64,000 bases of DNA from Pycnopodia helianthoides (Eukaryota > Echinodermata > Asteroidea > Forcipulatida > Asteriidae). The DNA lies in NCBI GenBank assembly GCA_032158295.1, contig CM063261.1, positions 2,046,001-2,110,000 on the forward strand, given 5' to 3'. The notes under the pieces were generated by a model. That model did no database searches, was not told the DNA's origin, and saw nothing but the letters and a program-made list of their open reading frames with translations. Shown here one piece after another: positions 9,968-22,900 of the stretch (positions are counted from its first letter, which is position 1; the number at the start of each line of letters is the position of its first letter). Made by a program: the position numbers and the translations under genes.

Positions 9968-12900
9968 CTGGGGTGGTGGAAAAAATATGTAAGAATAAAA
10001 CAAACAAAAAGACACAAAAATATGATGGTTTTCGTATAATTACAGCAAGAATCGGAGGAAAGAAAGGTAGATTTTAAATTTTCAATTAGGTTCACCGACA
10101 ATATACAAGAGTTTATGGTCTAGCTGCTATGGTTTACGGGCAGAATCAAATTTTTTACACTAATCTGGTGATTTCCAATGTGGTTTTCTCACTAGAAGTC
10201 AGGGCACCAGACAAAATGGCTGCACTTTGACAGTGAGGCTTGACTGCACTGATTCTCTCACCCTTGTTTTTGAGAGGACTGTCGCACATGTAGCAGATGA
10301 AGCACTCCGGGTGAAGAGTCTTATCTTTGGCTTTCAAGACGGGTCCACTGAAAAACACGAAAAAACGAATTATCATTGACTAAAAAGAGAACCGATTATT
10401 GATTAAATTAAAACAACAATTCAGAATTCACATGGCCCTAAACTAAAGCCCATACAATGTTTATCCAACGAAAAACAGAAAAGTTGTAATAAAGCTATGC
10501 CATTATAGACACGTTTATCAGTGCCTTCTTCTAAAGGATTAAGGAAGGATTTAGGGAAACATTGAGGGGGCTAAACTTAGTGCTTCTTCTTCCCCTGTAC
10601 CATAACAAGCTGCATGACCAACTCAACCAGCCAAGTCATTGAAAGAAGTCTATCGATCCCGCCTGGAAAAAAAAACCCTCTTGCCCCACTCCCGGTTAGA
10701 ACTCCTCAAGTATTTCGCAGCCGATTCTGAAAGTTAGGGTCTCGGAGGCAAAAAAGATGGCCGGACAGAAGGACAGCTTTAAGCTAACAGCTGCAACAGA
10801 TATCTCAAAGCTCGACAATTATTTGAAAGGAAATTTTCTCTCTTGACCTCCCACTGCTCCCACATGGACGATCCTCTTAGACAGTTGTTAACACGTTCTC
10901 TGAAGTGTGGAACCGGTCAGGGGGCCCTAGAGTTCCTTGAAGAGGAAAATACTTCCTCGACCTCCCAGTGGGCAAGGCTTTTCTCTTTTTTCTAATTCTA
11001 GACTTGAGGAATCTTAAGGCCCTTTCACACAAGAACCAGTGACAAGGGTCCTCGGTAATGGGTGCCGGTTGTCTGTCACGTCGTTCGATTGTGATTATTT
11101 AACAAGCTTTCACATGACTTCTTAAAACACAAATTTACCAACATCCCTTGTTTTTTTTCAGGGGGGGGGGTTAAAGGTCATGATTGCTCTTCAACTAGTG
11201 ACACGTTCTGTGCATGATAATAATTATATCACCATAGCAAGGGGTTGGGTTAGGGGTGAGGGTGGTGTAGGGTTGGGTTAATGACGGGGTGAGGTTGGGT
11301 TAGGGGTGAGGGTGGGGTAGGGTTGGGTTATGACGGGGTGGGGTTGGGTTAGGGGTGAGGGTGGGATAGGGTTGGGTTAGGGGTAGGGTTGGGTTGAGGG
11401 TGAGGGTGGGGTAGGGTTGGGTAATGACGGGGTTGGGTTGGGTTAGAGGTTGGGTTGGCTTAGGGGTGGGTTTGGGAAGGAGAACATGGTTGGGAAGGGA
11501 AATGGGGTTTTGTTTAGTGTGATACTGAGGTTAGGGTTGGTGTTGAGAATGGGGTTAAGGTTGCATAAGGGGTTGCTTTTAGGAATGGAGAGGGGCTGCG
11601 AGTACTGCATGGGATGGGGTTAAAGGGGTTGCGGTTTGAGTTTAGTAGGGGATGGGGTTTGGTTTGCAGTAAGGGTCACAGTAAGGGTCAAACTTACACT
11701 ATTCCCAGGTTGCACCTGAAGCACATGGGTAGCGTAGGCGCTGGCCTCGATGCTGATTGGGCGGATGCGACTGGTGCTCTGACACTTCTAACACCTGCCG
11801 GAGCATTATCTGTGAAGAGACAAAACATCATACATTGTTATTAAAGGTTTGTATAATGTTTCGACAGGAAATGACCTCTAGACCAACCTGCGCTTATGTT
11901 ACATTAACCTTTACACTAACCATTACACTAACCATTACAATAACCTTTACACTAACCTTTAGATTAAGCTTTACACTAACCTTCAAACTAACCTTTACAC
12001 TAACCTTTACATTAAACTTTATACTAACCTTTACACTAACCTTAAACTAACCTTTACACTAACCTTTACACTAACCTTTTTACTAACCTTTACACTAACC
12101 TTTACAATAACCTTTACACTAACCTTTAGATTAACCTTTACACTAACCTTAAACTAACCTTCACACTAACCTTTACACTAACCTTTATACTAACCTTTAC
12201 ACTAACCTTTACATGGATCTTCAACCAAAATGACAAGAAATGTTTCAGAAAGAAGTTACGTGGAATTATTAATCTACAAAATGTTCTGCTTATCGACTTT
12301 ATGAAACTGGATCCGTCCATCCTTTTGTATTATTTTAAACGGGGTAACACAATCTGCATATGTTTTATTATCTAGGCTTACTTCAACTGCGCCTTTGATA
12401 TGCTGTTTAAATAAAGACGCATAATCCAATACGTCTGTGGCAATTACCAGCTTCATCTGGTTTTGGCCCGAGGCTAGGAAAGATATTCAAAGGAATTTGA
12501 CACTGGAATGTACGGAGTTGGTGCAGCCAGCCTCTCCAGCCCAGATAAAACCCACAAGGATCCGTTAATGCAGCTACCAACAGTGATGGCAGAGAAAGGA
12601 TCAAAACACACACATGGACAGATCCGATGATGGAAACAACGACAAGGTAGCATTTTTCCCAAAGTAAAGAGCAATCCTAAAAAGGTGTTTTACCTTGAAA
12701 CGTGGCAAGTCAATGTGAGGATAAATTATTACACTTTCAATAACTTTAAGTTTGTTGAAACCCTAAATTTGCATGAAACTTATTACACACTTTGTGTTAT
12801 TGTCTGAACCTAACTTCTTGCTTACAACTTTACAAGAAAGGACTAGGGTAGTGGGCCTGGGTCGCCCCTTGGTCTAGGGGATGAAGCCCCCCTGAACCTC

Positions 12901-15900
12901 CTGGGTGTTACATTTCAGAGGTTTTACAGACTCTCTACATCACCAGGAATAAAGAACTAGGGTAGTGGGCCTGGGTCTCCCCTTGGTCTAGAGGATGAAG
13001 CCCCCCTGAACCTCCTGGGTGTTACATTTCGGAGGATTTACAGACTCTCTACATCACCACAAATGCACAAACTAGAGATTTACTTCTTATCGATTGCTTA
13101 TTCACATCTACAACTCCTTGAAGAAATTTCAAAAAAATCAGCAAAACATTCCCAACAAATCACAGGCCAGTCAAAGTTTCAAAACCACCCCCAAGGAATT
13201 GATTTGGGCCTTACCCATTTGCGCCTGCTCATCTGCAGTCATGTTCTGTAGCATCTTGAAGGAGCGAGACTGGGAGCCGGGGTTCATGTACCCAGTGTAC
13301 CTCATTTCCTCATCCTCACCTCGTTCGATGTACTGGGCGGGGGCCTGTCCGTGGCTGTAGGAGGGCGGCTCCTGGTAGGTAGGGGTGTATGGCTTGGCAG
13401 CGTGGCCGTAAGTCGGTGTGGATGCCGGCATATCACTTCAAAAAACATGTATAAATATTTGTATCAAGTATATGTTGACGCATTGGGGATGGGGTTTGGG
13501 GTTTGGGGAGGGGGTTTGGGAATGGGGTTTGGGGAGGGGGTTTGGGTGAGAGGGTTTGGGGAGGGGGTTTGGGTGAGAGGGTTTGGGGAAGGGTTTGGGA
13601 ATGGGGTTTGGGGAGGGGGTTTGGGTGAGAAGGTTTGGGGATGGGGTTTGGAGAGGGGGTTTGGAGAGGGGGTTTGGAGAGGGGGTTTGGAGAGGGGGTT
13701 TGGAGAGGGGGTTTGGAGAGGGGGTTTGGGGAGGGGGTTTGGGGAGGGGGTTGAGGAGGGGGTTTGGGTGAGAGGGTTTGGGGAGAGGGTTTGGGAATGG
13801 GGTTTGGGGAGGGGGTTTGGGTGAGAAGGTTTGGGATGGGTTGGAGAGGGGGTTTGGAGAGGGGGTTTGGAGAGGGGGTTTGGAGAGGGGGTTTGGAGAG
13901 GGGGTTTGGAGAGGGGGTTTGGGGAGGGGGTTTGGGGAGGGGTTGAGGAGGGGGTTTGGAAAGGGAGTTTGGGAGGAGGAGGTTTGGAAAGGGAGTTTGG
14001 GAGGAGGGGTCTTGGAGGGGATTGGGGTGGGGAACGGGGCTTGGGGGAGGTTTTGAAGTGAAGGGATTTGGGAGGAGGATTGGGAGGAGGGGTCTTGGGG
14101 AGGAGGATTGAGGGCAGTGGGGAGAGGGATGGGTGGGGGGATTGTGGAGGAGGGTGGTGGAGGGATTTGGAGAGGGGGAATGTTGAGGAGAGGCTTGGTG
14201 AAAGGGTTGAGGAGTACTAATACTATACTCACCCTCCAACACGCCCAGCAATCATCCCTTCCGTCTGGCCCTTGAAGCTGTCTGCGATGTTCTCCGATGA
14301 GTAGATCCCGACGGGGGAGTTGAACTGCTTGTGGACCACCGTGGCCCTTCCCATCCCACCAGCCGGCCCTGGAGCACCAAAAGGCTTAGCCGTCGCATTG
14401 TGACCCGAGCCAGGATGGTTGAACGTCTGTTGTGCGAATACGTTCGTTGCAAAGAATTGTAAACAAGTAAACAAGGTCAGTCAAACTTAACACACTCCCT
14501 GCCCAAACTCACAACTTCAAGAAACATTTTGAAGCCACTTCTATTTTCATCATCATAAGGACAACCTTTTGGTTTTCTTTGCAAAGAATGCTTGATTTGG
14601 CCTTGAAGGATGCAAATAGGTTTGGCCGTGTAATCAATGCATCAATCAAATAACAAAGCAATAAACCACAAGGGAAACTGACAGGGTAAAATTGAAAAAA
14701 AAATTGGGTAAAATTTGTTTGTATTTGGACTAAAGCGGGACTTGAACCTGTGAAGGAGCTATCTAGCCCTCATTTTGGAAGTTTCCCTGTTTTGTCAATA
14801 TCTTTGTTGGGGGGGGGTTGGCAGTCAGAAGCCATTCAACCTGTGACTGCCGCACAGCCAGGGTTCACACCCAAGTTAAGATACCTGGGAAGCGGCAGCA
14901 GAGGGATCGCCTTAAGGGGATGCAAATTTCTTATTTCAAAAGTCAAGTAACAAACCACAAGGGAAACTGACTGGTAACTTTTAAAATAATTTTGGGTTGA
15001 ACAAAGAAAAATTGCCTAAATCAAATAACGCATGGCGAAACCCGCAGTTTAGGTGATTTCATGGGAAGTTAAAGGCTGCTTTTTTACGAAATCATAATAT
15101 GGAGCAATAAGTCCCCACTTGGTATAACAAAATGGACTTGCCTGTTTATTGGCATGAAGAGACACGTTAGTTACTGCAGAGTCCGTCTCGTCCCTCGTAA
15201 TCTTTGGCTTCCAAAGAGTCGCCTCACCCCTGCAAATAAAAATGGAATAGACCACAGAATGAGCTTTGAAATACTTCCATACACTGGCAGAATCGGGAAC
15301 AAAAAAATGACACAATGCTCTGATTTCTTGGTTGCAGAAAAGCCTTAGGTCGTGTTCCCAAGGGATAGGTATGCGGAACTTTTTATTCATGAAACTCCCT
15401 GGTTTTGGGAGTTTATTCATGTCGACAAAACCTGTTATGCGTCATAAAATTCTACTTCTTCTTCATTGACAGGTTGTTCTGATGACGCCAAACAACAGAC
15501 AGCGACTCAAGTTAAAGGTGGGATCATAGATTGGTTTTTGTCAACGTAAGGCAACTTAAATCAAAAATTGTCAGGCACTATGAAAACAATCCAGAAAACA
15601 GGAAAATCAGACAGGAGAATATTCTCATTTCTAGATTCTAAGCACCAAAGTTGATACTAACTTCAGCAGTTACTTTCTTGATAAAACATGGACTGGAATA
15701 ATGTGCACTGATGCCTTACACCAGGAATGTTTCTTCCTTCATGGTTGCCCCTTTAAAGACCAAGGTTTCCCCCTTAAAATAGTGATAAGATGCTGACCCC
15801 TGGGGTCAAACACCATGTAACTTGGAATTGAACTCAAGGCTGGGTTGGTTTCATGGTTGTGATGTGACATACGCACCTAGGCGTTTTAACAAGTACACAT

Positions 15901-16922
15901 TCCAAGCTGTTTTTAGGAATGCCAAAATCGTTGTCTACATGGTGTGGTTTAAGTGTTATGTCTAACCATTCCTGAGTTGAAATTACACGTACAGGGAGGT
16001 ATCTAGAATTATAATTTGTGGAGGAAGAATGGACCGCAGATGAAGGAATAGGTCTAAGGGGCCATGAAGAATACTCAATGTTGAAAAATTCAGATCTTTT
16101 AACAGAAATTGTGGGTGGGTGGGTCAAAAGAAATAACTGAAAAACAAAATTCAGTTTTCAATTCAAATATTAGAAGAACTGTTTGTGCAGTTCCATTGGG
16201 TGTGAGACCATCCCCTCCAACAGTTTTTAAAAATCTGCGTTTGAGATTCAGTTGGCAAAATGAAACACTAAATTAAGTAGTTATACAAGGGCATCCAGAC
16301 TTAAATTCCATCATTCTGCCACCTTCAAATCAGTATTGTTTTGTTGGCTGTGACATTGTTGAAGGCAGTAGGGTTGCGTGCCGGACACGCTAGTCTTTCA
16401 TGAGATATTGTGAAGAACATCTGTAATCGGTGAGTTGACAAACTGGGCCCAATTTCATAGAGCTGCTTTAAAGCAGAACAAAATTGCTTAACAATTTTCT
16501 TTTAAGCAGAGATGAGTAGGAAACCAGTCACAAAATTTTACATGTGGCATGGTAGTTTGGCTCGTAACCTTATTCTGGTAAGCATAATTTTATTTTGCTT
16601 AGCTTTTTTTGTGCTTAAAGCAGCTCTATGAAATTGGGCCCTGGCCTCTATTTACACTCCTAAAAGGAAGTGCAATTTGGCAAATTGTCTTCCATACACC
16701 CCTCCCAAGGAAGAAGCCCTTGCTACGAAACCCGTTTTAAGTTTTTGGCACCAGCTACTCTACATGTACCATAAGTTTTGTGCAAGCAAATGCAAAAGTC
16801 CTTCAATTGACTGCTATTGTGGACTGCCTTCAAGTTCAGGGAAAAACCCTGGAAGGTCAGACATGCATTTTTACAGGAAACAAAACTGTGCACAGTGTAA
16901 AGGTTCTCAGTTTTCAATGGCA

Positions 16923-16959
<37 letters not shown>

Positions 16960-19900
16960 AATGGGAAATCAGGTGATCAGCTAAAAAGTTGCCTGCCTGG
17001 AAAAAATGGTGGGCTCTTTTCAGTTCGACTCTTCTTCAGTTAATTTCTTATTCCGGTGTGAAATATCAAAGCACAGTATCCATGGAGTGGAGGGAGATTT
17101 GTACCTCCTTGATATGACCAGCATAAATAACAGACCAATGCGCCCTCTATTGGATTGCTGAAAAGTCATACTTGTCAACAATGTTTCACTGAAAGGTGTC
17201 CAATTGAAAAAAAAGTATAAATATAGGAATACTGACGTCTTGAGAGCGAGACTAGTCGAAGGTCTTGAGAGCGAGACTAGGCTAAGGTCTTGAGAGCGAG
17301 ACTAGGCTACCAGACATTCCTCTGTTTATTTTGAGGTTAAAGGCCCCATTCTAACAGCATGACATCATCTTAGGAATATCAATCCCTCCCTTCTCCAAAT
17401 AAATAAATAAATTATTTCCACTCTTCCAGAGAGTGGTTTTAGTCTGTGGTTTTTCATAGTCTGGTTAAACCTTGACTCCAAGGTCAGATTACACCAAAAG
17501 GAAGTCTCTTTTCCTTTCACAGAACACAACATTATCATATATGCACATTGAGAATACACCAGGCCCTGCAAGAACACAATTTTTTCGCCAGGGGTGCAGG
17601 GTACCGGGCCTTACACACTGGAAGTTAGAAGTGGGCATGGGGGAAAGGAGCAGGAGGCCCCCCCCAAACCCTTTCCCCCCCCTCCCCCCCCCCCCCCAAT
17701 GGGATTGAAAAAAAATGCACAGATGAATGGTTGAGTAAACAACCCTCCCCCAAAAATGTCTTTTGTCTCCACTTGCCCCCCCAACAAAGATGTCTGGTTA
17801 TGCCACTGGAAGTTAGAAATGAAAGAGCGCTCCGCTGAAATTGTGGGAATTCAACATCAATAAAAAATAAAATATAATCATAATAATCGTAATTTCTTTC
17901 AAGGATTTCTTTTGATTAAGAAATATCCTTACAATAGAATGTGCATTGTTCGAACAGTAGGGGTGTTGCAGTCCCAAGCACCCCTTAGCAAAATGTTTGG
18001 GGGTGCTGCAGCACTCGCAGCTACCCCCCGCTCCCCACCCCCCCCAACCCCCTAATAAAATAAAAACGTATGAGGCTTTAAACATTTTTGTTTCAGTATT
18101 TCACCAACGAATACCTGTCATGAGTCACTTCTGCCGGTTTTTTTTTTCACACGTCGACGAAGCGTGGGCACAAGGAGTCTTCATAAAGAGATTAATCAAA
18201 AGTGAAATCGTCATCGGCCGCGGAACGGCCCGACTTACTGAATAACCGAGCAGTAAAGGATGAGTCAAGCTTGCCTTGAAAAAAATGAAATGTACAATTA
18301 CAGCGAAACGAAATCAAAACATGAACAACTTTCATGTATGAAAAATACGTTGTGTAGCCTATACATGTAGTTGTGCGTTGGGGTGTAACCTGTAAACAGA
18401 CACTTTTATGGGAATGTATTTGAAAAGATTCTGTCAACAGATTTGTAATAAATATAACCTTTATTGTCAGACAAGGTGAGTCTCTGGATGCATTTTTGTC
18501 ACCCTTGAGGTCACCCTTTAAAGAGAGGCTCTGAGGTTGAATTCGGTTTTCTGATGCACTCATTTTCCAACAGACACATGTAGAGTCTACATGAAAGTGG
18601 GGGAAAATTACAAGTCCCTTGCCTCACGCTGAAACGGTGTAAAAATATCATTTGATTTGATACTCTTTCAAAGCAATATTTGTAGTTTCAGAGAAAGAGG
18701 TAATTTTTCACCCCAAAAATTTGAATCTGAAACTTTCTCAGGAATCTGAAAGCACATAATTCTATGTAAACAAGGGTGTTTTTTTTTCTTTCCTAATTTT
18801 CTTGCAACTTCGATGACCATTGCGCCCAAATTTTCACAGGTTTGTTATTTTACGCATATGTTGGGATACACCAAGTGAGGATACTGGTCTTTGACAGTTA
18901 CCAAAAGTATACCCTGCCTTTAATAAGAAGGTCTATGAAATTGGCCCACAGAATAAAAACACACTGGTATTGACTATTGAGGATATACATGTAGATATAG
19001 CCTGGTATCTGTTTTTTTAAAAAGCCACCATGCTGAAAGTAAAACTCCTTTTTTCAATTAACATCAGGTTGTGAAACCATATTTCCGGATCCTGCCAGAC
19101 ACACTCCGCATGTAACTGAACATGGTCGAATGAGTAAAACACACATTTTAGTCAGATTACACACATTGCCAATTTGAGTGTGTGAAATGCATGGGACAAT
19201 CGTTGACATTTTGATGTCATGGCAGGCAGCAGGGCGTATGTCTTCACATGGAAAGTTGCAATTTCTAAATTGTACTATTTAAAACAAGTCTTATTAATTT
19301 GGAGACGCTGCTTTGCAGAAAGTATTGCTTAAAAATTTTCTGCTGAGCAAATAAAAGGCAGGATGCCGATCACAGATTGTACATGTGAAATGGCATTTTG
19401 GCTGGTAACCTTAACCTGGTAAGCAAAATTTTTAATGTGCTTAGCTACTTTTAGTGCTTAAGCAGCTCTTGAAATTGGGCCCCGTTTGGAATTGCAAATC
19501 TGCAAATGTCCACTCTTTAATTTTCAGGGCTGAATGGGTGAAGTTTATGAATCGTCTGATTGTGGTCGACAACGGAAAGTGGTTCCAGCTCACGTGTGTC
19601 TCGATTGGCTAATAACATGAGTCATGACTGATGACGACCAATCAACATTCCAGAGAGATGAATTTGAGACAATACCCTCAAAAAAATCATGAAAATTAAG
19701 AAGGGAATAAAATTCACGGTTGTCATGACTCACAAGATTATTAGCAAATTATTCTTGTTTGTTTCACTGTCATTTGAAGACGTCATCTGTTTTCATGATT
19801 TGTATATTTTAATAATATTATTTGACATGTACTCAGAACTAGAAAATAATTAATATACAACGGCAAGATAACATTTATTATCTACAAAAATAAACAAACG

Positions 19901-22900
19901 AGTCTATCATTTTTTATTCTAGTCACTATTTTTGTTTTGTAAAATCATATTTTGGATTTAAAGATGAAGACTTTATAACATTCAATCAAAAAAAAATTTC
20001 AGTAGCCAAAGTTCAAAAATGGTTACTACAGGTAAGAAAAAAAACAAACAAACAAACAAACACTGTTTTAATCTCAAAGCTCACTGATTACAAAATGTTA
20101 TACCAGCACTTATTCTTACAAATGTCTAGGAAATACATTGTAGCATTTGAACATCCCTCCTAAAAATCTCAATTATTTTGATTGCTACAATCGAAATAAG
20201 TTGATAAGAATGTGAACACTAGTCCCAGACAACCAGTTTTCATTCTTTTCTCTAAAACCTTGACCATTGCATTAAATCACTATGCACTAACGCTAAAATA
20301 GAAGCTAAGTACCCGGATCTTGGAAAAACGTGTCAAATTTCACTAACGAATGTGTACGCCTGCGTACATTTACTCCTGTCTACCGACTACACTACGAGTG
20401 CAGTTTAGCGTGTCGATGATGCGGTGATTGCGCAAGTGGTGGAATGATTGTCCTTGTCTTTACAGCCGGGTATTTTAAGCAAGAGTGACATCATTAGTGC
20501 TGAGTGCTGTTTGATGAAATTTGTACTGGTTGGTCAGATGATGTGTTGATTTACAAAACCATACCATGGAAAGATTTGACTCTTCAATGAAAACAAAGAT
20601 GTGCTTTCCCTTTCAACAGTTCAATCAACAAATCAAGTGTTTTTAAATCTTAACAAGCTGTGGCAGTTCCTTGCGCAGAGATCTCGTTTAGTAACTGTGG
20701 CAGTTCTTTGTGTTAAAGATCCTTTATACACCATTTACCCAAACAGAAGCGCACACGTATACAAACCAATTCGCCCACAGAGGCGGAAATGGCCCAGTTA
20801 TTGTTACATAAACAGGATCTTCCTCAGGAACTCAACAGCGCTTTGATTTTTATTATTCAGTCTTCAGTTTGGTTTAGTGTTATGTTTCATCACGCATGAT
20901 CTAAACCTCTGTCACGCTCTCTCTCCTAAAAAAGCCAGGACAGAAACTCTGTCCTTGCAGGGGGAAGAAAGCTAACAAAGTTACTGCGACCTTCGTCACT
21001 GTGAAATCTGTCAAAAATGTGACCTGCATTATCAGGGAAAAACTCCAACGTTTTTCAGACAAAGATATCTGCGATTATGCATTCTGTGCAGAAAACCTTT
21101 TGAAAATAAATTTGTCACTGTATAAACCGAAACTTTGACCCAAGGATTGTTTGGGAGCTACATGCATTACAGCTTGGCTGTAACAAATCTTACATCAAAA
21201 AAAAAGAAGGTATAATACAGAATGGGTAGAGCTGACAAAATAGTCGCCGACAGTGTTCATGTTTTGTGTGATCAACCATATACAGGAATGAACTAACCTG
21301 TGAAAAGTTGGGCTTAATCCGTTGTATGAGTCAGGAGAAAATAGTAACCACGCAAAATTTTCAGCACCAAAAACACACTGTCCTTAATTTTGGTTGTAAC
21401 AACCGAAATCGGCTGTTGTTTTATTTTTAAAGGCTTTTAGATACAGCTTTCGTGAACATGACTTCATTCCAGAAGGGAAGTATTTCACAGAAACAAAATT
21501 GTTCTAGTATGAACTTCATAGTCATCAGTATAAGCTTTCAGACTACAATTAAACAGTGATGTTTTTTCATCCTTTCTGTCACTTTAATCGGCGTGAAACC
21601 TGAACATAATTTTTGAAAACTGCTATAACAGTCGCATTTTCTGGTTAGTTAATTGCAACTTTTTCCAGCACCTCCGTCCCTATTAGACCACAGTCAAATC
21701 CTTCACCTCGGTTTAAAATTCTTTTCCCGGCCCGACATTGAGAAGGGTTTTTAGGACATTTTCGGCATGCCTTGCACGTGATTATTTTACCAGTCTAAAT
21801 TTAGCGAGGGAGTAATGAAACCCAACAGACCAGTGCAATGTGATCCATGTATTTATCGCTGATCAAGTGAGATGGAAATGACCTGGTTCCTAAAATCATT
21901 CAAGGGAACTTAAGGCAGAGGTGAAAAAAACCATGTTAGACAGGTATGTGGGAAGTAAACATCGCCTGGTATGGCAAGCTGGTATTGGTCATAAAATGGA
22001 AATTACTACATGTCACTTGTTGTTTCTTAACCTCAAAATTGACAAGGTACACAGTTGGTTTAGGGGTGTGTCATCCTGAAAAATATTTGTGTGTGAAACT
22101 CTTTTTTTTAAGATTTAGGTGTTTGCAGAAAGTTCCCTGAAAATAAACAACTCTTTCCATGTTCTGATGAACACAAGTCCCTTATTATGGAAACTTTTCC
22201 CTTACTATGTTAAATTCAATTCTTAATATCTCCTTGATTGTTGTACAAAATCTCCCTGATAATGCAAACTTTTTCCCTTCTATGTTGAATGTAATTCTTA
22301 GTATCTCCCTGATTGTTGTACAGAATTACCCCGATTGCAAGATGCAAACGCTGGCAGCTCTGCATCCAGACTAAAGTGTACATGTATTAAACTGCTTGCC
22401 CCGGCAACATAAATAAGCACATACACAAAAATACCAAATCACATCCAGTATCTGTTTTCTGAAAGAAAAAAAAAGTGTCCCAACATATTGTCAATAAATT
22501 TTGTACAGGCTTTGTTTTTACATGCATACAGTTTAAACATACACCCCCAGGGGCAAAAGTCATTGCTGATAAAAACGTCTGAAACTACGATCCAAACTTC
22601 AGGAGGTATGTTGAAATGATGACATTTCCACCCTTAAGGTAACCCCTGGAGTTATTCCAAGGAGCTTCTGTGAACAGTATCCTCCGCACTTCACTTCAGA
22701 AGTAGATCAAAGAGCAGGATTTCATTATCTCCAAGAAAACCAACAGCTATTTGCTTTCCCCGGGCAGACATGAAAAAGGTCTGACCCCAGATAACAGTCT
22801 GGTATCTCTCATCCCGAGACTGTAAGCCTGTATATTCTTCAACCCCCCCCCCCCAAACAAAAAGCATCCCCTGGTCTTTCCAAAATATTTTAAAAACAGA

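Noticed and set aside
10155..10261. The frame continuing past LIM exon 7 as coding ([11 protein letters not shown])
   Set aside because: The AAGG|GTGAGA donor and the next exon restore the exact LIM spacing. The read-through does not.
11160..12212. A telomere or interstitial telomere fusion
   Set aside because: Units are GGGTTGGGTTAGGGG and CCTTTACACTAA variants, not TTAGGG tandem repeats, and the flanks are ordinary gene sequence.
13433..14251. Pro-rich open frames of about 270 codons, and Gly-rich ones on the other strand
   Set aside because: They come from the 14-bp G-rich repeat, are open in several frames at once, and lie in an intron.
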